From contig NZ_JAJCYB010000118.1 of NCBI RefSeq assembly GCF_029263155.1, positions 1-64,000 on the forward strand: 64,000 bases of DNA. Direction: 5' to 3'. The stretch is from Pseudonocardia sp. GTDB taxonomy: Bacteria; Actinomycetota; Actinomycetes; Mycobacteriales; Pseudonocardiaceae. This document shows positions 35,123-43,595 of this stretch, one piece after another (within the stretch, counting starts at the first letter, position 1; the number at the start of each line of letters is the position of its first letter). The position numbers and the translations under genes are program-made. Under the pieces are notes generated by a model. It had not been told where the DNA came from. It saw only the letters and a list, made by a program, of their open reading frames with translations, and searched no databases.

Positions 35123-35989
35123 CTAGAAGGACGCGGCTGCGGGGATGATCTCCTTGCCCAGCAGCGTCAGGCGGTCGGTCTCCCAGACGCGGGGCACCCA
35201 GCCGTGGGCCTCCTGCACACCCTGCTTGCCGAGGGCCTCCAGCTGGGTGAGCAGGTCGTCGACCGTGCTGCCGCCCTCGCCCACGTCGAGGGGGAGCATC
35301 ACCGTCTTCTCGATGTCGTCGTAGTCGCGGCCGACGTCGGCGCAGTGGCCGCGCAGGACGTCGAGCTTGCGCTCCAGCTCCGGGCCGGGGAACAGGTTGC
35401 ACGCCTGGGCGTACTGCGCCACCAGCCGCAGCGTCTTGCGCTCCCCGCCCCCGCCGATGAGGATCGGCGGGCGCCGGATCGGCTGCGGCGCGTTGAGCGT
35501 GCGCCCGAGCCGGTAGTGCGTCCCCTCGAACGGCCCGTCGTCGTCACCCCACATCTGCAGGCAGATCCGCAGGGTCTCCTCCAGCCGCTCGAACCGCTCG
35601 GCGGTGCCCGGGAACGGCAGCCCCAGCCCAGCGGCCTCGTCGCCGTTCCAGGCCGCGCCGATGCCGAGCCAGGCCCGGCCCTTCGACAGCACGTCCAGCG
35701 TGCTCACCAGCTTCGCCAGCATCCCCGGCTCGCGGTAGGTCACGGCCGTGACCCAGGCCAGCAGCTCGACGCGCTCGGTGCGGGCCGCGAGGTAGCCCAG
35801 CGTGGTGTAGGCCTCCAGCATGTCGTGCTCGGGCGGGCCGAGCACGCCGATCTGCCAGACGTGGTCCATGACGCTCACGCGCGCGAACCCGGCCTCCTCG
35901 GCCGCCACCACGACGCGCGTCAGATCGTCGGCGAGCCCCGCGGGCCCGCTCGGGTAGGTGAAGTCCGCGACGTGCAGACCGATCTTCAC
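35123..35989 (-). CDS. LLM-class F420-dependent oxidoreductase (TIGR03560-like)
   Basis: 288 residues with 'KIGLHVADFTYPSGPAGLADDLTRVVVAAEEAGFARVSVMDHVWQ', 'GKGRAWLGIGAAWNGDEAAGLGLPFP' and 'RPPILIGGGGERKTLRLVAQYAQACN'. This is the common mycobacterial/actinobacterial F420 family. GTG start at 35989 with GGAAGAGAG upstream. Substrate unknown. It is probably transcribed together with gnd, though the inverted repeat between them may separate the units. Confidence 0.8.
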   Translation of the reverse strand: MKIGLHVADFTYPSGPAGLADDLTRVVVAAEEAGFARVSVMDHVWQIGVLGPPEHDMLEAYTTLGYLAARTERVELLAWVTAVTYREPGMLAKLVSTLDVLSKGRAWLGIGAAWNGDEAAGLGLPFPGTAERFERLEETLRICLQMWGDDDGPFEGTHYRLGRTLNAPQPIRRPPILIGGGGERKTLRLVAQYAQACNLFPGPELERKLDVLRGHCADVGRDYDDIEKTVMLPLDVGEGGSTVDDLLTQLEALGKQGVQEAHGWVPRVWETDRLTLLGKEIIPAAASF

Positions 35990-36206
35990 AGCGATCTCTC
36001 TTCCGCGGCCACCACCTGCGGCCGCTCGCCCCGACGCTAGTCCTGCCACGCCGGTCCTGCCTGGGCCCGACGATCCCTGGCGGCAGCGACCGGGCAGGCG
36101 TACCGGTCGCCCGCCGGACCGCCGTTCCGCCATCCGGCACACCCTGCCCGTCCCGGCCGCTCGCGACGTAGCGTGCGGCAGGTCGTCGAGTACGGGAGGT
36201 CCACCG

Positions 36207-36950
36207 GTGTCGGAGTACGAGGTCGTGTTGCTGCGGCACGGTGAGACCGTCGGCTACGACGGTGATCTCGGGCTCACCCCGCTGGGCGAGAAGCAGGCCC
36301 AGGAACGCGGGTCGGCCCTCGCCGCGGAGATCACCCCCGGCACCCCGGTGCGGATGCCGCACGCCCGCACCGCCCGCGCCGTCGCGACCGCCGTGACGTT
36401 GCGCGAGGCGCTGGTCGACGGCGGGGTCGCCCCGGGACCGCTGTACCCGGAACCGTGGTTCGACAACCTGCGCTACTCGCTGCACGGCGACGGCGTCGAC
36501 GCCTCCGACGGCGTCACCGCCCGGCTCGCCCTACCCGAGGGGGAGCTCCCGGACTGGGCGCGCGAGTTCGACCGCTTCGACAGCGACTACCGCTCCGGCG
36601 CCGCGGCGGGCGGGCCGATCGACTACTGGCTGCGCAACCCGACGCTGTACTTCGAGCCGCCGCACGTCGCCGCACACCGCTTCTGGCGCGGGATCACCGA
36701 GGTGGGGCGCGACGCGCCGGACGGCCTCCTCGTCATCGTCGCCACCCATTCCGCGCCGATGCGGGCGTTCATGGCGACGACGCTGGGCGAGGACCCGGGC
36801 GAGCCCCACAACCTCGAGGACATCCGGGTGCGGGTGCGCCCGGGCGGTGCGGCCACCGTCACCTTCCGCGGGCGCTCGACCGGGATGACGGTCCCGCCGC
36901 ACCTGCCGCCGTGGATCGACCGCGACTGGTTCGAGTCCTACGGCCGCTGA
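36207..36950 (+). CDS. Histidine phosphatase-family protein
   Basis: A 247-residue protein of the phosphoglycerate mutase-like superfamily. The catalytic 'VVLLRHGET' is at residues 6-14, and a second His in 'VIVATHSAPMRAF' completes the active site. The usual second Arg is in 'MPHARTARAVATA'. The long middle insert ('EWFDNL...FDRFDSDY') is unlike glycolytic mutases. Substrate unknown. GTG start preceded by GGGAGG. Confidence 0.78.
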   Translation: MSEYEVVLLRHGETVGYDGDLGLTPLGEKQAQERGSALAAEITPGTPVRMPHARTARAVATAVTLREALVDGGVAPGPLYPEPWFDNLRYSLHGDGVDASDGVTARLALPEGELPDWAREFDRFDSDYRSGAAAGGPIDYWLRNPTLYFEPPHVAAHRFWRGITEVGRDAPDGLLVIVATHSAPMRAFMATTLGEDPGEPHNLEDIRVRVRPGGAATVTFRGRSTGMTVPPHLPPWIDRDWFESYGR

Positions 36951-36968
36951 CCGGCTGCCCGGCGCCGT

Positions 36969-37796
36969 TCAGGTGGTCATCTCCTCCGGTGGACGCCCGG
37001 CGGGGACGGCGACCGGGGCCGGCAGGTCGAGCGTGTACGCCGTCATCGACAGCGAGCCGTAGGCGTAGCCGTCCACGAGCACGTCCGCGCCGCGGCCCGC
37101 GGCCGCGCCCAGCCCGGCCAGATAGAGCAGCGGGATGAAGTGGTCGGCCGTGGGCACCGCGGCGTCGAAATCAGGCGCGCACTGGATCGAGGGCAGCGTG
37201 TCGGGCGAGCCCGTCATCGTGGCGCGCGCGGCGTCGTCGAAGCGGTGGGCCCAGTCGAAGCCCTCGTCGGGGCGGCGCGGGTCGATCCCGCCCAGGTTGT
37301 GCACGACGTTGCCGCTGCCCACGATCATGACGCCGCTCTCGCGCAGCGGGGCGAGCTTCGCGCCGAGCTCCAGGTGCCGGTCGAACGGCTTGGTCGCGTC
37401 GATCGACAGCTGCACGACCGGGACGTCGGCGTCGGGGAACATGTGCGTGAGCACCGACCAGGTGCCGTGGTCGAGACCCCAGCTGTCGACGTCCTGGCCC
37501 ACCCAGGTCGGCTTCGCGATCTCCTCGACCTCGGCGGCCACGTCGGGCGCGCCGGGCGCCGGGTAGTCCAGCGCGAACAGGTCCTGCGGGAACCCGAAGA
37601 AGTCGTGGATGGTGCGCGGGCGCGGCATCGCGGTGACGGCGGTGGCGTTGATGTACCAGTGCGCCGACACCACCAGCACCGCGCGGGGACGGGGCAGTGC
37701 CGCACCCAGCGCCCGCCAGGACCCGGTGTAGCGGTTGGACTCCAGGGCGTTCATCGGGCTCCCGTGCCCGATGAACGCGGCGGGCATGACGGTCAT
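36969..37796 (-). CDS. 4,5-DOPA dioxygenase extradiol-type (YgiD/DODA family)
   Basis: A 275-residue class III extradiol dioxygenase: 'AAFIGHGSPMNALE' (metal His), 'VLVVSAHWYINATAVT' (second His), 'LDHGTWSVLTHMFPDADVPVVQLS', and 'HFIPLLYLAG'. It opens catechol-type rings such as L-DOPA in plants; bacterial YgiD homologues often act on similar catechols. The ATG at 37796 overlaps the stop of the DoxX gene (ATGA), so the two form an operon. Confidence 0.83.
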   Translation of the reverse strand: MTVMPAAFIGHGSPMNALESNRYTGSWRALGAALPRPRAVLVVSAHWYINATAVTAMPRPRTIHDFFGFPQDLFALDYPAPGAPDVAAEVEEIAKPTWVGQDVDSWGLDHGTWSVLTHMFPDADVPVVQLSIDATKPFDRHLELGAKLAPLRESGVMIVGSGNVVHNLGGIDPRRPDEGFDWAHRFDDAARATMTGSPDTLPSIQCAPDFDAAVPTADHFIPLLYLAGLGAAAGRGADVLVDGYAYGSLSMTAYTLDLPAPVAVPAGRPPEEMTT

Positions 37797-38158
37797 GCCG
37801 GGGTGCCGAACCGCAGCACCGCCAGCACCAGGGCCAGCACGCCCAGCACCAGCGGCGGGATGATCGTCTCCTTGCGGCGCAGGTGCACCACGACGGCGCA
37901 GGCCATCGTGATCGCCAGCCCGAGCGCCGCGATCGGCACGAGCACCGGCGCGATCCCGGTGACGGCGGGCAGGATCAGGCCCAGCGCCCCCAGCACCTCG
38001 ACGGCACCGATCCCCTTGACGGCGTTGCCGGAGAAGTCGTCGGCCCAGCCCATGCCGGAGCTCACGAGCGCGGGCTTGGGCCGGACGAGCTTCATGATCC
38101 CGGCAGCCAGGAAGGCCAGGGCCAGGACGATCTGCAGGATCCACGCGACGACGGTCAT
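37793..38158 (-). CDS. DoxX-family membrane protein
   Basis: 121 residues with four membrane segments: 'WILQIVLALAFLAAGIMKLVRPKPAL', 'GIGAVEVLGALGLILPAVTGIAPVLVPIAALGLAITMACAVVVHLRR'. DoxX-like. Directly coupled to the extradiol dioxygenase, a pairing seen widely in actinobacteria and often under MarR control, which suits the TTGA...TCAA site upstream. Confidence 0.8.
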   Translation of the reverse strand: MTVVAWILQIVLALAFLAAGIMKLVRPKPALVSSGMGWADDFSGNAVKGIGAVEVLGALGLILPAVTGIAPVLVPIAALGLAITMACAVVVHLRRKETIIPPLVLGVLALVLAVLRFGTPA

Positions 38159-38184
38159 GGTGCGCTCCTCGCGCTCGACGTGAC

Positions 38185-38196
38185 TTGAACACTCAA
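38185..38196. promoter_or_regulatory. Candidate MarR-type operator
   Basis: TTGAACACTCAA, a TTGA-N4-TCAA dyad, lies 27 bp upstream of the DoxX start, within an AT-richer stretch (ACTTGAACACTCAACAATG) that probably holds the promoter. MarR-family regulators commonly bind such dyads; no MarR gene is in the window. Confidence 0.45.
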
Positions 38197-38276
38197 CAAT
38201 GTAGTGCATGAAGCATGAACGCTGAAGTATCTGGGCCGCTCGTCACCCGACCGTGACCGGTGCCGCACGATGAGCC

Positions 38277-39110
38277 GTGCTCCCCATCCTGCTGGCGCTC
38301 GGCACCGCGGTCGGCTACGGCGTCGCCAACTACCTCGCGCCCGTGCTCGGCCGCCGCATGCCGCTCGCCGCCGTGCTGCTGGGCAGCCAGGTCGCCGGGC
38401 TCGCCGTCTCGTTCCTGCTGACGCTGGGCGCCGACCTGCGCATGACCGGTCCCGGCCTGGCGTTCGCACTGGCCGCGGGCGTGAGCAACGCCGGCGCGCT
38501 GGCCTGCTTCTACCGCGCGGGCCGCACCGGCAACCTCAGCGTCCTGTCCCCGATCGCGGCGAGCGGCGCGATCGTGCCCGTGCTCGTCGGGCTGGCCGCG
38601 GGCGACCGCCCGAGCCCCCTGCAGGCGGCCGGCATCCCGCTCGTGATGGCCGGGGTCGTGCTCGCCGCGCGGCGGCCGTCGGCCGCGTCCGGTGTCCGGC
38701 GCACCGACGGCGTCGGGTGGGCCCTGCTCGCGGGTGCCCTGTTCGGCACGTTCCTCGCGACCTACGCCGGCGCGGCGGCCGACACCTCGGCCGGGGCCCT
38801 GCTCTGGTCGCGCGTCGCGCTCGTGGTGTCCACGGGCCTGGGGATCGCGCTGCTGCGCGCGCCCGTCCGGGTCACCCCGCGCGACGGCGGGCTCGTGCTC
38901 GTACCCGGCCTGCTGCTGGCCCTGGGCACCTTCGCGTTCGGCGAGGCGACCCGGCTCGGGCTGCTCAGCGTCGTCTCGGTGATCGCCACCCTCAACCCGG
39001 TGGTGACGGTCGTGCTCGCCTACCTGCTCCTGCGGGAGCGTCCCGCGCGGGTCCAGCGGGCCGGGGCGGTGCTGGCGCTGGCCGGGATCGCGTTGCTCGC
39101 CGCGGGTTGA
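38277..39110 (+). CDS. EamA-family transporter
   Basis: A 277-residue protein with ten membrane helices in two EamA/DMT repeats ('LPILLALGTAVGYGVANYLAP' and 'GVGWALLAGALFGTFLATYAGA'), with 'YLLLRERPARVQRAGAVLALAG' at the end. It exports or imports an unknown metabolite. GTG start, leaderless-looking (no clear Shine-Dalgarno). It is divergent from the DoxX/DODA operon with about 120 bp between. Confidence 0.8.
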   Translation: MLPILLALGTAVGYGVANYLAPVLGRRMPLAAVLLGSQVAGLAVSFLLTLGADLRMTGPGLAFALAAGVSNAGALACFYRAGRTGNLSVLSPIAASGAIVPVLVGLAAGDRPSPLQAAGIPLVMAGVVLAARRPSAASGVRRTDGVGWALLAGALFGTFLATYAGAAADTSAGALLWSRVALVVSTGLGIALLRAPVRVTPRDGGLVLVPGLLLALGTFAFGEATRLGLLSVVSVIATLNPVVTVVLAYLLLRERPARVQRAGAVLALAGIALLAAG

Positions 39111-39145
39111 GGCGCACACGACGTCGCCGGCAACGGTGAGCCCGA

Positions 39146-39955
39146 CTAGAACGCGGGCCAGGGGATGGCCGGGCCGTACCCGGTGGGCTCGGGGAAGGTC
39201 GGCTCGGCCAGCAGGGCGTCGACGCGGGACGAGAGCGTGCGCACCTCACGCCGGGTGAGGTGCTCGCCCAGGATGTCGGCGAGGCTGCCGTCGAGTTCGG
39301 CGCGCAGCTTCTCCAGCGCCTCGACGACCTCGGCCGGGAGGGCCTGGCCGACCCAGCCCCACAGCACGGTGCGCAGCTTGTCCTCGACGTGCAGCGTCAG
39401 CCCGTGGTCCACGCCGTAGAGGTGGCCGTCGGTACCGGCGAGCACGTGCCCGCCCTTGCGGTCGGCGTTGTTGACGACGACGTCGAACGCGGCCATCCGC
39501 TGCAGGGCGGGGGTGTCGGCGTGCACCAGCACGGCGGGCTCGCCCCGCTCGCCGCGTGCCCGCAGCACCCCGATCCAGCCCTGCGGCACCCGTTTCGGTG
39601 AGCAGACGTCCACCAGCTCCCGCTCGTCGGTGGTGTCCACCCACACCTGCACCATCCCCGGGCCGAACGGCCCGTCCCGCAGCAGCGTCGGCGGCACGAC
39701 GCGGAGACCGGCCGCCTCGGACACCAGGTACGACGCGACCTCGCGCCCGGCGAGAGTGCCGTCCGGGAAGTCCCAGAGCGGGCGCTCCCCGCGCACCGGC
39801 TTGTACACGCACTTCGCCTCGACCCCGTCGGCGCTGACCGTGCCGAACAGGGTGGCGTTGGAGGCGTCGACGAGGCGGCCGGTGATGTCGATGCGGCCGT
39901 GGCGGAGCAGCTCCGGCACCGCCGGGTCGCGCGGATCCACCTGCGAGGCGCCCAA
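39146..39955 (-). CDS. TIGR03843 / SCO1664-family protein
   Basis: A 269-residue protein with kinase-like features (PI3K/PI4K-like fold): 'GRLVDASNATLFGTV', a Lys in 'KCVYKPVRGERPLWDFP', 'REVASYLVSEA', 'VVNNADRKGGHVL' (Asn-Asp catalytic-type loop) and 'YGVDHGLTLH'. In many actinobacteria it lies between DUF3090 and mshC. The start is TTG 39955, with a downstream GTG as alternative. DUF3090 ends 10 bp upstream. Function unknown; phosphotransfer is inferred from fold features. Confidence 0.82.
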   Translation of the reverse strand: MGASQVDPRDPAVPELLRHGRIDITGRLVDASNATLFGTVSADGVEAKCVYKPVRGERPLWDFPDGTLAGREVASYLVSEAAGLRVVPPTLLRDGPFGPGMVQVWVDTTDERELVDVCSPKRVPQGWIGVLRARGERGEPAVLVHADTPALQRMAAFDVVVNNADRKGGHVLAGTDGHLYGVDHGLTLHVEDKLRTVLWGWVGQALPAEVVEALEKLRAELDGSLADILGEHLTRREVRTLSSRVDALLAEPTFPEPTGYGPAIPWPAF

Positions 39956-39965
39956 GGAATCGGGC

Positions 39966-40532
39966 TCAGTCGCCGACGGGGGTGCGCTGGCGGTAGCCGT
40001 TGAGGCGCACGCAGACGTGGCCCTCGGGATCGAGCGCCTCGGCGCACAGCGGGCACGGCGGCCGGCCGGCCGAGACGACCTTCTCGGCGCGGTCGGCGAA
40101 CGCCTGGGCCTGCGTCGGGGAGAGGAACACGCGCAGCGCGTCCGGGCCCTCCTCGGCGTCGTCGAGGACGACCGACTCGTCGACCTCCTCCTCGCTCACC
40201 GCGAGCAGCTCGACGACGACCGACTTCGAGTCGGCGTCCCAGCCCAGGCCCATCGTGCCGACGCGGAACTCCTCCTCCAGCGGCACGGCGAGGGGGTCGA
40301 GGTCGCTGCCGGGGCCGGTCTCGGACTCGTCGGTACCGAACCGGCGCGAGACCTCCTCCAGCAGCGCGGCGATGCGCTCGGCGAGCACCGACACCTGTTG
40401 CTTCTCCAGGAGCACGCTGATCGTGCGCGACTCCTCGATGGCCTGCAGGTAGAAGGAGCGGTCGCCGGGCTCGCCGACGGTCCCGGCGACGAAGCGCTCG
40501 GGCTGGCGGAAGACGTGGATGACGCGTGACAT
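39966..40532 (-). CDS. DUF3090-family protein
   Basis: A 188-residue actinobacterial protein: 'RVIHVFRQPERFVAGTVGEPGDRSFYLQAIE' at the start and a C-terminal zinc-ribbon-like 'CPLCAEALDPEGHVC'. The function is unknown. It sits in the conserved order phosphatase - DUF3090 - TIGR03843. An ATG with AGGGGCC-like spacing upstream. The operon is probably shared with its neighbours (46-bp gap to the phosphatase). Confidence 0.85.
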   Translation of the reverse strand: MSRVIHVFRQPERFVAGTVGEPGDRSFYLQAIEESRTISVLLEKQQVSVLAERIAALLEEVSRRFGTDESETGPGSDLDPLAVPLEEEFRVGTMGLGWDADSKSVVVELLAVSEEEVDESVVLDDAEEGPDALRVFLSPTQAQAFADRAEKVVSAGRPPCPLCAEALDPEGHVCVRLNGYRQRTPVGD

Positions 40533-40578
40533 GGCCCCTCCATCGTAGACCGCCCGGAGCCCGAAGGCAGGTCGCGGA

Positions 40579-41277
40579 TCAGGTGGTACCGCCCACCACG
40601 GCGTCGGAGCTGCGGGCGGCGGACCGGCGGCGCCTCTTCGGCGGCGGCGGGATCAGGCCCGCGACGTCGCCCCCGAGGTCGTTGACCCGCGCCACGAACG
40701 GCCGGGTCTCGGTGTAGTGCACGACGCTGATCGAGGCCGTGTCGACCATGATCCGCTGGAAGTTGTCGAGGTGGCTGGCCAGGGCGTCGGCCAGGATCGC
40801 CTTGATGACGTCGCCGTGGCTGCACGCCACCCAGACGGCCTGCGGGCCGTGCGCGGCCGCGATCCGGGCGTCGTGGCGCCGCACCGCGGCCACCGCGCGG
40901 GCCTGCATGGCGGCCAGCCCCTCGCCGCCGGGGAACACCGCGGCCGACGGGTGGCCCTGCACCACCTTCCACAGCGGTTCCTTGCCCAGCTTCTTGAGCT
41001 CGGAGCCGGTCCAGCTGCCGTAGTCGACCTCGGCGAGGTCGGGTTCGGTGAGCGGTGCCAGCTCCCGCTCGGTGGCGAGTGGGGCGACGGTCTGCTCACA
41101 GCGCAGCATCGGCGAGCACACGATCTCCGCGATCGGCACCCCGGAGAGCCGCCCGACGACCTTCTCGGCCTGCGCGCGGCCGGTGTCGTCGAGTTCGACG
41201 CCCGGCGTGCGCCCGGCGAGCACGCCGGACACGTTGGCCGAGGACCGGCCGTGCCGCAGCAGGATCAGGGTGGTCAC
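40579..41277 (-). CDS. Histidine phosphatase, MSMEG_4193-like phosphomutase family
   Basis: 232 residues with 'LILLRHGRSSANVSGVLAGRTPGVELDDTGRAQA' (catalytic His, RHG), 'CSPMLRCEQT', and 'VACSHGDVIKAILADAL' (second His). This matches the actinobacterial MSMEG_4193 family (TIGR03848), the first gene of the conserved trio with DUF3090 and TIGR03843. The C-terminal tail is basic ('PPPKRRRRS'). Substrate unknown. Confidence 0.85.
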   Translation of the reverse strand: MTTLILLRHGRSSANVSGVLAGRTPGVELDDTGRAQAEKVVGRLSGVPIAEIVCSPMLRCEQTVAPLATERELAPLTEPDLAEVDYGSWTGSELKKLGKEPLWKVVQGHPSAAVFPGGEGLAAMQARAVAAVRRHDARIAAAHGPQAVWVACSHGDVIKAILADALASHLDNFQRIMVDTASISVVHYTETRPFVARVNDLGGDVAGLIPPPPKRRRRSAARSSDAVVGGTT

Positions 41278-41333
41278 AGCACGACCCTACGTGCCGATCA
41301 CCGGACCCGGCCCGCAGCGCACCCCGCCCCGAC

Positions 41334-41390
41334 GTCGCAGTGGCGTGGCCCCACTCCGACCCGGTTGCAGTGGAGCCACACCACTGCGAC
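41334..41390. repeat. 22-bp inverted repeat upstream of the phosphatase trio
   Basis: Arms 41334-41355 and 41369-41390 pair with two mismatches around a 13-nt loop. Both arms carry GTCGCAGTGG. It lies in the 126-bp spacer between uppP (stop 41404) and the phosphatase start, so it could terminate uppP, or be a REP-like intergenic palindrome. Confidence 0.75.
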
Positions 41391-41403
41391 CCGGGGGCGA
41401 GGG

Positions 41404-42225
41404 TCAGACCGCAGAGAGCCAGCCGGCGCTCAGGGCGACCAGGAGCACCGCGCCCAGGGCCACGCGGTACCAGACGAACAGGTAGACGCTGTGGCCCTCC
41501 ACGTAGCGCAGCAACCAGGCGATGGAGGCGTACCCGACCACGAAGGCGATGACGGTGGCCACGATCATCTGGACCGGGCTCGGCCCGTCGCCCGCGAAGA
41601 CGTCGGGGATCTGGAACAGCCCGGCGGCGAACACCGCCGGGATCGCCAGCAGGAACGAGTAGCGCACGATGGCCGGGCGGGTCATGCCGAGGAACAGGCC
41701 CGCGGTGATCGTGCCACCGGAGCGGGACACCCCCGGGATCAGGGCCATGGCCTGCGCGAACCCGAGCGCGATGCCGGTCCGCGGCGTGATCTTGCGCAGC
41801 TCGGTCTGCTGGCGCCCGACGCGCTCGGCCAGCCCGAGCAGCAGCCCGAAGACGATCAGCGAGACGGCGATCAGCCACAGGTTGCGGCCCACCGTCTGGA
41901 TCTGGTCCTCGAACAGCAGGCCCAGCACCGCGATCGGGATGGTGCCGATGATCACCAGCCAGGCGATCTTGTAGTCGTCGGTGATACGCACCATCGGCGT
42001 GCGGAAGCCGCGGAACCAGACCGCCACCAGGCGCCCGATGTCCTTGGCGAAGTAGACGACCACCGCCGCCTCCGTGCCCAGCTGGGTGACCGCCGTGAAC
42101 GCCGCGCCGGCGTCGCGGCCGAAGAACACCTCGGAGGTGATCCGCAGGTGGGCCGAGGAGGAGATCGGGAGGAACTCCGTCAGACCCTGCACCAGTCCGA
42201 GAACGAGAACTTCGAGCCACGTCAC
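41404..42225 (-). CDS. uppP: Undecaprenyl-diphosphatase
   Basis: A 273-residue polytopic BacA/UppP enzyme that dephosphorylates undecaprenyl pyrophosphate to recycle the cell-wall lipid carrier. The motifs '[14 protein letters not shown]' (EF..SSS region) and '[22 protein letters not shown]' (PGxSRSG) are both present. GTG start at 42225 with a GTG-rich upstream. The neighbour trio follows after the hairpin spacer. In other actinobacteria these genes are also close together. Confidence 0.9.
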   Translation of the reverse strand: MTWLEVLVLGLVQGLTEFLPISSSAHLRITSEVFFGRDAGAAFTAVTQLGTEAAVVVYFAKDIGRLVAVWFRGFRTPMVRITDDYKIAWLVIIGTIPIAVLGLLFEDQIQTVGRNLWLIAVSLIVFGLLLGLAERVGRQQTELRKITPRTGIALGFAQAMALIPGVSRSGGTITAGLFLGMTRPAIVRYSFLLAIPAVFAAGLFQIPDVFAGDGPSPVQMIVATVIAFVVGYASIAWLLRYVEGHSVYLFVWYRVALGAVLLVALSAGWLSAV

Positions 42226-42276
42226 GTGGAGCGACCGTACTGGGGTCGGTGATCGCACCCGCCGTAGGCTCCCCGC

Positions 42277-43221
42277 ATGCGGCGGCGACGGGTCGGGAGC
42301 AGCGGGCTGGAGGTGTCCCGCATCGGCCTCGGCACCATGACGTGGGGCGAGGCCACCGACCTCGACGCCGCCACCGCCCAGCTCACCGCGTTCGTCGACG
42401 CCGGGGGCAGCCTGGTGGAGACCGCCGACGGCTACGGCGACGGCGCCGCGCAGGAGACGCTCGGCGCGGTGCTGGCGGCCTCGGTGCCCCGCGAGTACGT
42501 CGTCATCGCCGGGCGCTCGACCCTTCCCGGCGGCCCCTTGGGCGACGGCCCGGCCCGCGGCGCCCTGCTCACCGGCCTGGAGGCCACCCTCACCCGACTG
42601 GGCACCGACCATCTCGACCTCTGGCAGCTCCCCGCCTTCGACGCGACCGTGCCGCTGGACGAGACCCTGTCGGCGGTGCAGGTCGCGGTCATGTCGGGCC
42701 GGGCACGCTACGCCGGGCTGGTCGCACCGAAGGGCTGGCAGCTCGCCACGGTGGCCGAGCGGGGGCGCGCCCTGGGCGCGGTGACGGTGCCGGTGTCGGC
42801 GCAGGTGGAGTACTCGCTGCTGGTCCGCGACGTCGAGGCCGAGCTGCTGCCCGCCGCGCTGCACCACGGCGTCGGGCTGCTGGCGTGGGCCCCGCTCGGA
42901 CGCGGCGTGCTCACCGGAAAGTACGCCGACGGCACCCCCGCCGACTCCCGCGGTGCGTCGGCCTCGCTCGCCCCCTACGTCGAGACGCGGCGCACCGAGC
43001 GGGCCGGTCGGATCGTGCAGGCGGTGCTCACCGCCGCCGACGGGTTGGGCACGTCCCCGCTGGCCGTCGCGCTGGCCTGGGTGCGGGACCTGCCCGGCGT
43101 CGCGGCGGCGGTGGTCGGGGCCCGCGACGCCGCGCAGCTCGCCGCATCGATGGCTACGGAGTCGGTGACGCTGCCCGCGGAGATCCGGGCGGCGCTCGAC
43201 GACGTCAGCGAACCGGGCTGA
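42277..43221 (+). CDS. Aldo/keto reductase-family protein with altered active site
   Basis: A 314-residue TIM-barrel protein clearly of the AKR family: '[19 protein letters not shown]', '[25 protein letters not shown]', '[19 protein letters not shown]', and '[20 protein letters not shown]'. The catalytic Tyr (in 'DGYGDG') and Asp-position Glu/Asp appear present, but the usual Lys ('ATK') reads 'IAGRST' and the usual His ('DLYQVH') reads 'DLWQLPAFD'. A catalytic role is therefore uncertain. It is divergent from uppP, 51 bp away. Confidence 0.78.
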   Translation: MRRRRVGSSGLEVSRIGLGTMTWGEATDLDAATAQLTAFVDAGGSLVETADGYGDGAAQETLGAVLAASVPREYVVIAGRSTLPGGPLGDGPARGALLTGLEATLTRLGTDHLDLWQLPAFDATVPLDETLSAVQVAVMSGRARYAGLVAPKGWQLATVAERGRALGAVTVPVSAQVEYSLLVRDVEAELLPAALHHGVGLLAWAPLGRGVLTGKYADGTPADSRGASASLAPYVETRRTERAGRIVQAVLTAADGLGTSPLAVALAWVRDLPGVAAAVVGARDAAQLAASMATESVTLPAEIRAALDDVSEPG

Positions 43222-43345
43222 GACCGACGAGCTGGGACCGTCGAGTTGGGACCGTCAGGTCCCTGGCCCCGGCGCGTGACCGGGCCTATCGTGTGGTGCC
43301 ATCCGCCGTTCACCACGGCGTAACGCGGGAACGGGAGGTGAGCCG

Positions 43346-43585
43346 GTGGCGCGCAGCCGACCTACCGGTGAGATCGAGGGAGACCCGAGCGACGGGGAAT
43401 GGGAGTACCGCCCGCTGCAGCTTCCGGGGGACGTGTCCCGGATGACCGCAGCGGTGCGGCTGGCGATCCAGGCCGAGTTCGGCGGGTGGGAGCTCTCCCG
43501 CGTGCGGCTCTACCCCGGCGGCGTGCGCAAGGTGTGGTTGCGCAGGCGCCGCAGCACGCACATGCTCCCGGAGCTCTCGGTCTGA
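43346..43585 (+). CDS. DUF5703-family small protein
   Basis: A 79-residue basic protein ('WEYRPLQLPGDVSRMTAAVRLAIQAEFGGWELSRVRLYPGGVRKVWLRRR'), matching the DUF5703 family found beside such genes in actinobacteria. Function unknown. GGGAGGTGAG precedes the GTG start. Its 3' end is convergent with the siderophore-binding protein gene. Confidence 0.75.
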   Translation: MARSRPTGEIEGDPSDGEWEYRPLQLPGDVSRMTAAVRLAIQAEFGGWELSRVRLYPGGVRKVWLRRRRSTHMLPELSV

Positions 43586-43595
43586 GGACCGCCGC

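Noticed and set aside
38193-39119. Minus-strand frame opposite the EamA gene
   Set aside because: The EamA frame shows clear membrane segments and family pattern; the antisense frame is Gln/Arg-rich filler.
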